A stretch of DNA of 64,000 nucleotides from Ilyomonas sp964249755. Its GTDB lineage: Bacteria > Bacteroidota > Bacteroidia > Chitinophagales > Chitinophagaceae. The DNA lies in NCBI GenBank assembly GCA_964249755.1, contig CAXUDB010000002.1, positions 1,178,001-1,242,000 of the forward strand, written 5' to 3'. Below, piece by piece: positions 53,483-61,466 of the stretch; positions within the stretch are counted from its first letter, which is position 1; every line of letters begins with the position of its first letter. The notes under the pieces were generated by a model. That model was given only the letters and a program-made list of their open reading frames with translations. It was not told the DNA's origin and made no database searches. Made by a program: the position numbers and the translations under genes.

Positions 53483-53953
53483 TTAAAACTGTATCTGAAC
53501 GGTTGTTGTTTTTATATTGTCAAACGGAATAACGGTTTGCTGCGTCACTGCTTTTTTGCCTTTTCCCGAATTTTCTTCTATGATAATGTCAGAATCAGCA
53601 ACCTGTATCAATTTGCCGATTTTCTTTGTATCATCTTTGAAAACCACTTCTACATTTCTTCCAATATTTTTTGTGTACTGTCTGCCCGATTTCAAAGGTT
53701 CATCTACGCCCGGCGAAGAAAGCTCCAGTGAAAAATCTCCATCGGGAAACAATGCGGTTTCTTCAATCCGCTTATAAAGTTTGCGATTGAAGTAAACACA
53801 TTTTTCAATGGGCAAACCATTATCACCATCTAAAAAAATCTTTATGTTGTTGGTAGGTTTGATGCGTGATGACACCAGGAAATATTCCGGTTCTTCCGAA
53901 ATTACCTCATTAACCAACGTCTCTATCTGCTGTAATTGTTCTGCTGTAGTCAT
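53483..53953 (-). CDS. rimP: Ribosome maturation factor RimP
   Basis: 156 residues from ATG 53953 (MTTAEQLQQIETLVNEVI). N-terminal alpha/beta domain with IKIFLDGDNGLPIEKC and the conserved FSLELSSPGVDEPL, then a small SH3-like C-terminal domain. It helps 30S subunit assembly. First gene of the rimP-nusA-infB operon. A strong hairpin in its leader and a textbook promoter upstream support 53953 as the start rather than the longer frame to 54013. Confidence 0.94.
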   Translation of the reverse strand: MTTAEQLQQIETLVNEVISEEPEYFLVSSRIKPTNNIKIFLDGDNGLPIEKCVYFNRKLYKRIEETALFPDGDFSLELSSPGVDEPLKSGRQYTKNIGRNVEVVFKDDTKKIGKLIQVADSDIIIEENSGKGKKAVTQQTVIPFDNIKTTTVQIQF

Positions 53954-53966
53954 GTAACTGTAAAGA

Positions 53967-53993
53967 AGAAGGGAACGGTTCGCGTTCCCTTCT
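53967..53993 (-). promoter_or_regulatory. Leader hairpin of the rimP-nusA-infB operon
   Basis: An 11-bp perfect stem (53967-53977 with 53983-53993, AGAAGGGAACG) and a 5-nt loop in the ~50-nt rimP leader. On the RNA it is followed by UUCUUUAC, a weak U-tract, so it may be an attenuator or a site masking the ribosome. Confidence 0.55.
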
Positions 53994-54010
53994 GTTCTCC
54001 TTTTGCGATG

Positions 54011-54040
54011 CAAATATAAAAAAATGCTTCACCTAAGCAA
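54011..54040 (-). promoter_or_regulatory. Promoter of the rimP-nusA-infB operon
   Basis: On the minus strand TTG (54040-54038), exactly 19 nt, TATATTTG (54018-54011). Both elements and spacing match the Bacteroidota housekeeping consensus. Confidence 0.75.
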
Positions 54041-54106
54041 AATCATTGCCTGTTAAGCGTATGTAAAAAACAAATCCGTTTTTCTTCTCAGCATTCTAAG
54101 CGGGAT

Positions 54107-54114
54107 TATCTTTG
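54107..54114 (+). promoter_or_regulatory. -7 box of the DUF4834 gene
   Basis: Perfect TATCTTTG, 7 nt before the ATG at 54122; predicts a leaderless transcript. Confidence 0.5.
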
Positions 54115-54121
54115 TATCATC

Positions 54122-54367
54122 ATGGCGCTAATAGATCTATTATTCGTATTTCTTGCTTTATATATCCTTTATAAGATTGTGTTCAATTTTATCGTACCTG
54201 TTTCTAAGGTGGCTTCTTCTGTGCGCACACAAATGAGAAACATGCAAGAGAACGATTCGGTTCGTCAATCCGGTTCACCCCACAACACTTATAATTCCGG
54301 CGCTGGTAAAAACGATAACAAGACCAGCAGCGACAGCGAGTACATAGATTTTGAAGAAATCAAATAA
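54122..54367 (+). CDS. DUF4834 family small membrane protein
   Basis: 81 residues. One N-terminal membrane helix (3-27, DLLFVFLALYILYKIVFNFI), then a hydrophilic, Ser/Asn-rich tail ending in an acidic EYIDFEEIK. This is the pattern of DUF4834, a short Bacteroidota family whose function is unknown. It lies between the rimP operon (divergent) and tRNA-Ala. Confidence 0.75.
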   Translation: MALIDLLFVFLALYILYKIVFNFIVPVSKVASSVRTQMRNMQENDSVRQSGSPHNTYNSGAGKNDNKTSSDSEYIDFEEIK

Positions 54368-54401
54368 GCAGAAATATTTTTTTAGTAAAGACGAATCCTT
54401 C

Positions 54402-54409
54402 TATTTTTG
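54402..54409 (+). promoter_or_regulatory. -7 box of tRNA-Ala
   Basis: Perfect TATTTTTG, 25 nt before the tRNA 5' end; -33 region is T-rich without a TTG. Confidence 0.55.
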
Positions 54410-54434
54410 CCACCCTTTGCAATAAAATATAAAA

Positions 54435-54507
<73 letters not shown>

Positions 54508-54516
54508 CTCAATTTT

Positions 54517-54555
54517 AAAAACGTTACAATTCTAATTGTAACGTTTTTATTTTTA
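54517..54555 (+). terminator. Terminator of tRNA-Ala
   Basis: A 14-bp stem (54517-54530 AAAAACGTTACAAT with 54535-54548), 4-nt loop TCTA, then TTATTTTTAT. Confidence 0.85.
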
Positions 54556-54598
54556 TAAAATAATCTGCTCATTTTGCTCTATCAACCTTTGATGTCGT

Positions 54599-55636
54599 TT
54601 ACAACGAAGTTCGTAGCGTTAAATGAAAATCGGCTTCCACATGTTCTGTCGAATTGTTTAAAATCAGTTCGGCTGCTTTTTCACCTATCATCTTAAAATC
54701 AGTTGAAATGGTGGTAATGCCACTTAAGATAAATTTCTTAATGGCTGTTTCATTGTAAGAAATGACACCTACTTCTTCACCAATTTTCAAACAATGTAAT
54801 AAGATTTTTTCAATCAGAATCACCAAGTCATCTTCCATCAGGTTGATGTAAACGTGTCCCTTCTTTACTTCTTCTTTTTCTATGTTCGGAATCACTTTTG
54901 GATGGAAAGCATACTCGTAACAAAAATTAAAAAAGCCCTTCAGGATTTCTTTTGGATGATAAGTGTAATCAGGAAAAATAATGTTGATAGTATGGTATTT
55001 ACTGAGCTGTGGCAATGCTTGTTTCAATGAATTATAGATGTCCTTTTCAAAATTTTCATACACAGCTCCATAATTACCTTCGATGCCAGGCAGCAACTTG
55101 TCCATGATAATCAGCTTTTCCTTTGGGATGGTATTGATGATGTCTGTTGCTTGCTCGCCGCTTTCCACAAAGTGAGGAATAATTACATAATACGAGTGAT
55201 CGTTCTTTCGGTTGTTCAGCAAGTCTTTGAAAAGAAGGAAGTCGTTGTTATAAATGTAGAAGTCAATAGCGGCACGGTTTCCTAATGCGCTAACAAAAGA
55301 ATCGTAAATAATTTTTTTATGTGTGCTAAGCTTGTTGAACAACAGAAATATTTTAATCCTTTTACGCAGATCTGTTTCGCTGATGAAATAACCTTTTCCG
55401 GGAAACGCCACCAGAACGTTCAACTTTTTCAGCTCTTTATAAATGCGCATTGCTGTGTCTCTGGAGATGCCCAGTTCGTAGCTCAACTCATTGCCGGATG
55501 GCATCATGTAGCCTTTTGAAATTTTTTCTTCCTCTATCGCTTTTACAATCGAGTTGACGACCTGCAGGTATTTAGGCGTTGCTGAATATTCGTCAATACT
55601 GATGAAGCTATATAGATTTTCAGAAGGCATTACCAT
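54599..55636 (-). CDS. GntR-type transcriptional regulator with LacI-like sensor domain (rhamnose cluster)
   Basis: 345 residues from ATG 55636 (MVMPSENLYSF); ATG 55630 is equally possible. The N-terminal winged helix (about 20-85: YMMPSGNELSYELGISRDTA, GKGYFISE) is GntR-type. The C-terminal ~240 residues read like a periplasmic-binding-protein/LacI sensor domain (HYVIIPHF-like strands, HVYINLMEDDLVILIE, GVISYNETAIKKFILSGITT). It is divergent from the rhamnose catabolic genes and is the obvious candidate regulator. Its effector (L-rhamnose or rhamnulose) is inferred from context. Confidence 0.85.
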   Translation of the reverse strand: MVMPSENLYSFISIDEYSATPKYLQVVNSIVKAIEEEKISKGYMMPSGNELSYELGISRDTAMRIYKELKKLNVLVAFPGKGYFISETDLRKRIKIFLLFNKLSTHKKIIYDSFVSALGNRAAIDFYIYNNDFLLFKDLLNNRKNDHSYYVIIPHFVESGEQATDIINTIPKEKLIIMDKLLPGIEGNYGAVYENFEKDIYNSLKQALPQLSKYHTINIIFPDYTYHPKEILKGFFNFCYEYAFHPKVIPNIEKEEVKKGHVYINLMEDDLVILIEKILLHCLKIGEEVGVISYNETAIKKFILSGITTISTDFKMIGEKAAELILNNSTEHVEADFHLTLRTSL

Positions 55637-55649
55637 TATGTATAATTTG

Positions 55650-55657
55650 CAAAAATA
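55650..55657 (-). promoter_or_regulatory. -7 box of the GntR regulator gene
   Basis: Perfect TATTTTTG on the minus strand, 13-20 nt before the start codon. Confidence 0.5.
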
Positions 55658-55680
55658 AAACAGTAGCTCGGCATGACCTT

Positions 55681-55710
55681 GTTCATACCAGTTCGTACCA
55701 GTTGATCCAT
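55681..55710. promoter_or_regulatory. Candidate operator of the rhamnose locus: three 10-bp tandem units
   Basis: GTTCATACCA, GTTCGTACCA and GTTGATCCAT follow one another without gaps, one helical turn each. They lie just upstream of the regulator's promoter and 115 bp before the catabolic operon, the place expected for autoregulation and divergent control. Confidence 0.45.
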
Positions 55711-55824
55711 TTGCACCATTTACCTTTATGTCCTCGATTGCCCGGTTGTTCAATAATCTAAAACAATACAGATCAGTCTCTATAGCTCTTATTGCCGAGC
55801 ACGCATGTAGCTTAAATATAAAAT

Positions 55825-58005
55825 ATGAAATCAGAAAAGATCAGTGCTACTAATAACTCCACTTCGGAAGCCGGAAACTTCAAACATGTCAGTTATTTGT
55901 GGGATGAAGAGAAAGCAGCCTCTTTCGGTGATGACCAGGTAGCTCTGCTTATCTACCGCTCAAATCTTCTCGGTGCCGATCTCAGGCTTACCAATTATGG
56001 TGGTGGCAACACATCCTGTAAAGCGATGGCGCCAGACCCATTGATGGGCAAAGAAGTGGAAGTAATGTGGGTAAAGGGAAGCGGTGGCGATATTGGAACG
56101 CTTACCCGGAGCGGGCTGGCGGCTTTATATGTGGATCGCTTGCGTAGCCTTACAAATGTTTATCGCGGGCTTGAACACGAAGACGAAATGGTTGAATTGT
56201 TCAGTCATTGCATCTACGATTTAAACAGCAAAGCGCCCTCAATTGATACGCCCTTGCATGGGTTTTTATCATTCAAACATATTGATCATCTGCATCCTGA
56301 TGCTGCTATTTCCATCGCGGCGGCCAAAGATGGCAAACGCATTACTGAAGAATTGTTTAATGGCACTTTGGGTTGGGTCGATTGGCAGAAGCCAGGCTTT
56401 GATTTAGGGTTAAAACTGAAAGAATGTTTGGATGCTAATCCTAATATCAGGGGTATTATGCTTGGTTCACATGGCTTGTTCACCTGGGGCGATACAGCAT
56501 ATGAAAGTTACATCAATACACTGGAGGTAGTAGAACGTTGTGCGCAATATGTAGAAGACAATTATGGAAAAAAAGGACCCCATTTTGGCGGACAAAAAAT
56601 TCAATCACTGCCCAAAGAAGAAAGGCTTAAAAAAGCAGCCGCTTTAGCACCAGTACTAAGAGGCTTCTGTTCAAACAGCGATCTTCAAAATTCCCCTTCT
56701 GGGGTTAAGGGCATGATTGGTCATTTCACAGATGATGACCGCGTATTGGAATACATTAACTCAAATGATTTAGAACGGTTGGCACCCATGGGAACAAGCT
56801 GTCCCGACCACTTCCTGCGAACCAAAATATCTCCGTTGGTATTAAATCTTACTACGAATGAAGATGTAAATAACATTGCCGCTATAAAAGAAAAAATACA
56901 ACCGCAGTTTGAAGCCTATCGAAAGATGTATGCAGGCTATTATAACTCTTGCAAACACAATAACAGCCCTGCCATGCGCGATGCCAACCCGGTAGTAATT
57001 ATCTATCCGGGCATAGGCATGTTCACCTTTTCGAAAGACAAGCAAACAGCCCGTGTGGCATCTGAGTTTTATCTCAATGCCATCAATGTAATGAAGGGTG
57101 CTGAAGCCATTTCAGAATATACTTCTTTACCCCGTCAGGAAGCTTTCAACATTGAATACTGGTTGCTGGAAGAAGCCAAGCTGCAGCGTATGCCAAAGCC
57201 AAAAGATTTAAGCGGAAGAATCGCTTTAATTACCGGCAGCGCAGGTGGTATTGGTAAAGCCATTGCAAAGAAGTTTGCCCAGGAAGGTGCTTGCGTTATC
57301 ATTAATGATATAAATGAAGAACGAATGCAAGGTGCGACGGAAGAATTCAAAAAGCAGTTTGGCAGAGATACCGCAGTTTCTGTAGTGTTGAATGTGACAG
57401 ATGAGCAAAGTACTGCTGTTGCAGTTGACGAAGCCTGTCTCGCTTTTGGGGGTATTGATATTGTAATAAACAACGCAGGCATCTCTATTTCAAAATCCAT
57501 TGCTGAACATACACTCGAAGAATGGGATCGGTTGTATAATATTTTGGTAAAAGGACAGTTCATTGTTTCTAAGGCCGGGATAGAAATCATGCGCAGGCAA
57601 AATATAGGTGGAGATATTATCAACATTGTCTCTAAGAATGCAGTTGTTGCAGGTCCGAACAATCCGGGTTATGGTTCAGCGAAAGCTGCGCAAGCGCATC
57701 TTACAAGACTGATGGCAGCGGAAGTAGGCGCTGATAAAATCAGGGTAAACACAGTCAACCCCGATGCAGTGATTTCCGACTCCAATATCTGGGCCGGTGG
57801 CTGGGCAGAAGGTCGTGCCAAGGCATATGGTATAACCGTGGAAGAATTGCCGTCTTATTACGCCAGGCGTACATTACTGAATGAGATTATTTTACCGGAA
57901 GATATTGCCAATGCCAGCTTTGCTTTTGTGGGTGGTTTGCTCAATAAATCAACCGGCAATGCATTGAATGTAGATGGTGGTGTCGCAATGGGTTTTTATA
58001 GATAG
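55825..58005 (+). CDS. Bifunctional rhamnulose-1-phosphate aldolase / lactaldehyde dehydrogenase-type SDR fusion
   Basis: 726 residues. The N-terminal class II aldolase domain (about 25-420) has GGGNTSCKA, the metal-binding TPLHGFLSFKHIDHLHP and LGSHGLFTWG. The C-terminal short-chain dehydrogenase (about 455-726) has ALITGSAGGIGKAIAKKF, NNAGIS and the catalytic YGSAK. The protein would split rhamnulose-1-P into DHAP and L-lactaldehyde and oxidise the aldehyde to lactate. This type of fusion (RhaEW) is known in several bacterial phyla. First gene of a three-gene operon. Confidence 0.9.
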   Translation: MKSEKISATNNSTSEAGNFKHVSYLWDEEKAASFGDDQVALLIYRSNLLGADLRLTNYGGGNTSCKAMAPDPLMGKEVEVMWVKGSGGDIGTLTRSGLAALYVDRLRSLTNVYRGLEHEDEMVELFSHCIYDLNSKAPSIDTPLHGFLSFKHIDHLHPDAAISIAAAKDGKRITEELFNGTLGWVDWQKPGFDLGLKLKECLDANPNIRGIMLGSHGLFTWGDTAYESYINTLEVVERCAQYVEDNYGKKGPHFGGQKIQSLPKEERLKKAAALAPVLRGFCSNSDLQNSPSGVKGMIGHFTDDDRVLEYINSNDLERLAPMGTSCPDHFLRTKISPLVLNLTTNEDVNNIAAIKEKIQPQFEAYRKMYAGYYNSCKHNNSPAMRDANPVVIIYPGIGMFTFSKDKQTARVASEFYLNAINVMKGAEAISEYTSLPRQEAFNIEYWLLEEAKLQRMPKPKDLSGRIALITGSAGGIGKAIAKKFAQEGACVIINDINEERMQGATEEFKKQFGRDTAVSVVLNVTDEQSTAVAVDEACLAFGGIDIVINNAGISISKSIAEHTLEEWDRLYNILVKGQFIVSKAGIEIMRRQNIGGDIINIVSKNAVVAGPNNPGYGSAKAAQAHLTRLMAAEVGADKIRVNTVNPDAVISDSNIWAGGWAEGRAKAYGITVEELPSYYARRTLLNEIILPEDIANASFAFVGGLLNKSTGNALNVDGGVAMGFYR

Positions 58006-58030
58006 TGCATCACAAAACAAATGATTTGCC

Positions 58031-59305
58031 ATGACCATTGAAAAGTATAAATTAGAAGATTACAATCAACCATTGCTGAAAGAGCATCAGCGCAAGCTTG
58101 CTTTTATTAAAGAAGAGGTTAGCAATGCAGAAATCATTCTGCAAAAATTAGTTGACTTTCAGATTGCCATACCCAGTTGGGCATTAGGCACTGGCGGTAC
58201 CCGCTTCGGGCGCTTTGGCGGTGGCGGCGAGCCCCGAAACTTAGAAGAAAAAATAGAAGACATTGGATTGCTTCATGCGCTCAATCAATCGAGTGGCGCT
58301 ATTTCACTTCACATTCCCTGGGATATACCGGAAAATGTAACAAACATCAAAGCCCTGACTTCACAAAACGGTTTGCGGTTCGATGCCATGAACTCCAATA
58401 CGTTCCAAGATCAGCCTGACCAAACATTGAGCTACAAATTCGGCTCGATGCAGCATGTAGATAAAGAGGTGTGTAAACAAGCGATTGAACATAACATAGA
58501 AGTCATCAAACACGGAGTTGCATTAGGCTCAAAAGCATTAACGGTTTGGTTGAGTGATGGTTCCTGTTTCCCGGGTCAGTTGAATTTTAGAACAGCTTTT
58601 CAAAACACACTGGAAAGCCTGCAGGAAGTATATGCTGCCTTGCCGGATGACTGGAAAATGTTTGTAGAATACAAAGCTTATGAACCTAACTTTTACTCCA
58701 CTACGGTAGGCGATTGGGGACAGTCGTTACTGTATGCCAGCAAACTTGGCAAGAAAGCTTATACATTGGTTGATTTAGGACATCATTTACCTAATGCCAA
58801 CATTGAACAAATTGTTGCTTTGCTGCTGATGGAAGGCAAACTGGGCGGCTTTCATTTTAATGATAGCAAGTATGGCGATGATGACTTAACGGTAGGCAGC
58901 ATCAAGCCCTATCAACTCTTTCTTATTTTCAATGAACTGATAGATGGCATGGATGCCAACGGCATGAACCATGCAAAGGATTTGGGCTGGATGATCGATG
59001 CTTCCCACAATGTTAAAGACCCGCTGGAAGATTTGCTGCAGTCGGTAGAAGCTATAATGATTTCTTATGCACAAGCTTTGCTCGTGGATAGAAATAAACT
59101 TGCACAGGCACAACTACAAAATGATGTAGCGATGGCACAGGAAATACTTCAACATGCTTTCCGTACCGATGTGCGCCCATTGGTAGCGGAAGCCAGAATG
59201 CAGTCGGGTGGTGCATTGCAGCCATTGCAGGTTTACCGGAAAGAAAAGATTCGGGAGAAACTTATTAAGCAAAGAGGGCTGAAAACAATTGCTACAGGTT
59301 TATAG
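58031..59305 (+). CDS. rhaI: L-rhamnose isomerase (RhaI type)
   Basis: 424 residues, TIM-barrel sugar isomerase. The segments GGTRFGRFGGGGEPRNLEEK, HIPWDIPENV, KMFVEYKAYEPNFYS and GGFHFNDSKYGDDDL carry the His, Glu and Asp residues that bind two metals. It converts L-rhamnose to L-rhamnulose. It belongs to the RhaI branch, not the E. coli RhaA branch. 26 bp after the aldolase fusion and 54 bp before the kinase. Confidence 0.88.
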   Translation: MTIEKYKLEDYNQPLLKEHQRKLAFIKEEVSNAEIILQKLVDFQIAIPSWALGTGGTRFGRFGGGGEPRNLEEKIEDIGLLHALNQSSGAISLHIPWDIPENVTNIKALTSQNGLRFDAMNSNTFQDQPDQTLSYKFGSMQHVDKEVCKQAIEHNIEVIKHGVALGSKALTVWLSDGSCFPGQLNFRTAFQNTLESLQEVYAALPDDWKMFVEYKAYEPNFYSTTVGDWGQSLLYASKLGKKAYTLVDLGHHLPNANIEQIVALLLMEGKLGGFHFNDSKYGDDDLTVGSIKPYQLFLIFNELIDGMDANGMNHAKDLGWMIDASHNVKDPLEDLLQSVEAIMISYAQALLVDRNKLAQAQLQNDVAMAQEILQHAFRTDVRPLVAEARMQSGGALQPLQVYRKEKIREKLIKQRGLKTIATGL

Positions 59306-59358
59306 ATTCAGCTTTTGTAGGTAAAAAGATTGAACCCAACCAAACGATCACCATAACG

Positions 59359-60747
59359 ATGTCGCTGCCCGTTATTCTCATATTTGATGTAGGCAAAACC
59401 AACAAAAAAGTATTGCTGTTTAACCAGCAGTATCATCTGGTTTATGAAGAATCCACACAACTGCCCGAGACGGTTGATGAAGAAGGTTTTCCCTGCGAGG
59501 ATGTGCAGCTATTAACTACATGGGTAAAAGAATCGTTTCAAAAAATACAACAGGATAATCACTTTAAAATAACGGCAATCAATGTATCTGCTTATGGCGC
59601 TTCATTTGTTCATTTAGACGATAACAACCAACCTTTTTTACCGCTCTATAATTATCTGAAACCTTATAATGAAAACCTGCGCAGACAATTTTACTATATC
59701 TATGGTGGTGAAGAAAAATTAGCTCGTGAAACTGCCTCGCCGGTATTAGGCAACCTGAACTCCGGCATGCAGTTATATTGGTTGAAGCATACAAAACCGG
59801 AACAGTATGCACAAGTAGCCTGTTCGCTGCATTTGCCTCAATATATCAGCTTTATTTTGTGTGGTTCAGTTTGCAGTGATATCTCCAGTATTGGCTGCCA
59901 TACGGGTATCTGGGATTTTGCAAAGCAGGATTATCATAGCTGGGTCTATCAAGAAAACTTAGATGAAAAATTAGCACCGCTTCTGCCGTGTACAGAAGTT
60001 GCAGGAACAATTGGTAAACATATACCGGTAGGGGGCGGCTTGCACGATAGTACTGCAGCGCTAATTCCTTATTTCCATACGTTCCAAGAACCTTTTATTT
60101 TATTATCCACCGGTACCTGGAGTATCAGTATTAACCCATTCAATCATTCTGTACTAACAAGTGAGGAATTGAGCCAGGATTGCTTAAACTATTTGTCTCA
60201 TCAGGGCGACTCGGTGAAAGCGTCCCGGTTGTTTGCGGGCTACGAACATGAGCAGCAGGTGAAGCGGTTGGCAGCTCATTTTCAACTCCAAATGGATTAT
60301 TATAAAACGGTGCACTACAATTCATCTATATGTAATAAACTTCAGAACCTGATAAATCAGAATCTAGCTGGGAAGACTTCCGGAAGGATTGATCAATCGC
60401 AATTCGCACAAAGAAATTTATCCGACTTTGAAACTTACGAGGAGGCTTATCATCAATTGATGATGGATATTATAAAACAACAGACTGCATCAACCAAACT
60501 GGTGATGCAGGACGTATCCATCAAGCAGATTTTTGTAGACGGCGGCTTTAGTAAGAACGATGTATTTATGAACCTGCTGGCTGCCGCTTTTCCGCAGATA
60601 AAAGTGTATGCGGCTGATGTAGCACAGGCATCTGCACTTGGAGCTGCCATGGCTATAAAAAAAGCATGGAACAATCTTCCTTTACCTTCCGATTTAATTA
60701 CTGTGAAGCTTTACCAGCCTTCATTTGAAAGAATGTCAGACATATAA
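59359..60747 (+). CDS. rhaB: Rhamnulokinase-like FGGY family carbohydrate kinase
   Basis: 462 residues. The FGGY/ASKHA fold shows the phosphate-1 loop FDVGKTNKKVLLF, a substrate segment VSAYGASFVHLD, the phosphate-2 type STGTWSI and the adenosine segment FVDGGFSKNDVFM. It phosphorylates rhamnulose, completing the pathway with the other two genes. Specificity is inferred from context. The operon contains no transporter. Confidence 0.87.
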   Translation: MSLPVILIFDVGKTNKKVLLFNQQYHLVYEESTQLPETVDEEGFPCEDVQLLTTWVKESFQKIQQDNHFKITAINVSAYGASFVHLDDNNQPFLPLYNYLKPYNENLRRQFYYIYGGEEKLARETASPVLGNLNSGMQLYWLKHTKPEQYAQVACSLHLPQYISFILCGSVCSDISSIGCHTGIWDFAKQDYHSWVYQENLDEKLAPLLPCTEVAGTIGKHIPVGGGLHDSTAALIPYFHTFQEPFILLSTGTWSISINPFNHSVLTSEELSQDCLNYLSHQGDSVKASRLFAGYEHEQQVKRLAAHFQLQMDYYKTVHYNSSICNKLQNLINQNLAGKTSGRIDQSQFAQRNLSDFETYEEAYHQLMMDIIKQQTASTKLVMQDVSIKQIFVDGGFSKNDVFMNLLAAAFPQIKVYAADVAQASALGAAMAIKKAWNNLPLPSDLITVKLYQPSFERMSDI

Positions 60748-60811
60748 CCCTCTTCAATAAATTCTACGATTAAGCTTGTGCCTGGCTTAGCTTTCAAGCA
60801 ATAAATATTTA

Positions 60812-61030
60812 TCAGCTATTCATCGCGTAGATAATAATATTTACGCCAAACTCTGTAATGTCTTCCGCTGAAAATCGCTTGTTTCTGAAATCATAATCTC
60901 ACTCGCAGCCGTAATCTTTATGGCTGTATAAAACCGTAATGCGTCCTTTCACTTCAATCATTTTCAAACAGTCATATTTACTGGCATTGGATAGGGAAGA
61001 AGCAACTGCCCATTTATTTCTTTTTGCTGT
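60812..61030 (-). pseudogene. DUF4159-like gene remnant (C-terminal part, premature stop)
   Basis: On the minus strand an open frame reads WAVASSLSNASKYDCLKM, IEVKGRITVLYSHKDYGCE, then TGA (60901-60899), then DYDFRNKRFSAEDITEFG and VNIIIYAMNS before a natural stop at 60814-60812. I recall this ending as the C-terminus of DUF4159 proteins, where the stop position is Trp (GCEWDYD); TGG to TGA is a single change. Everything N-terminal of about 61030 is gone. It lies in the 385-bp gap after the rhamnose kinase. Confidence 0.65.
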
Positions 61031-61132
61031 TCATGATTTCTCTTTCTTTTCTTTGAGGCGATAGAAAAAATTGTTTTCGCGAATCCATTGAATCTGGCTT
61101 TATTTTTTCAGTATCAACCTAAACGCGAAGCC

Positions 61133-61342
61133 ATGAACAAGAACCACGCACAAGAAGTGCAACAACAAACGGAAGCTGCTAAGCAAGAAGCTGCAAAGGA
61201 AGCGCATGACAACAAAAAGCCGGAAGAAAAGAGCGATGTAATGCATACGATCAACCCATTTACAGGTAATACAGTAGACATTACACCGGAAGACCTTGAA
61301 GGGATTGAGAAATTAAATGAAGCGAATACTGAACGTGATTAA
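61133..61342 (+). CDS. Small hydrophilic hypothetical protein
   Basis: 69 residues from ATG 61133. The first half is a highly charged Ala/Gln/Glu/Lys helix (EVQQQTEAAKQEAAKEAH), the second half contains INPFTGNTVDITPEDLEGI. No signal peptide, cysteines or membrane segment. The composition resembles stress-related or disordered proteins, but no family is recognised. Upstream sequence is the DUF4159-like remnant. Confidence 0.6.
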   Translation: MNKNHAQEVQQQTEAAKQEAAKEAHDNKKPEEKSDVMHTINPFTGNTVDITPEDLEGIEKLNEANTERD

Positions 61343-61466
61343 AACGTGGCGTTCGTTTTCCTTTTTTGCTGGTTGTAATTTAACTTGAGAAATTAGTTGA
61401 GATAGTCTTTTTTGTTGCCTGCCTGATAACATGGCACCATATCCCCATTTCCCTCACGCCACGTAT

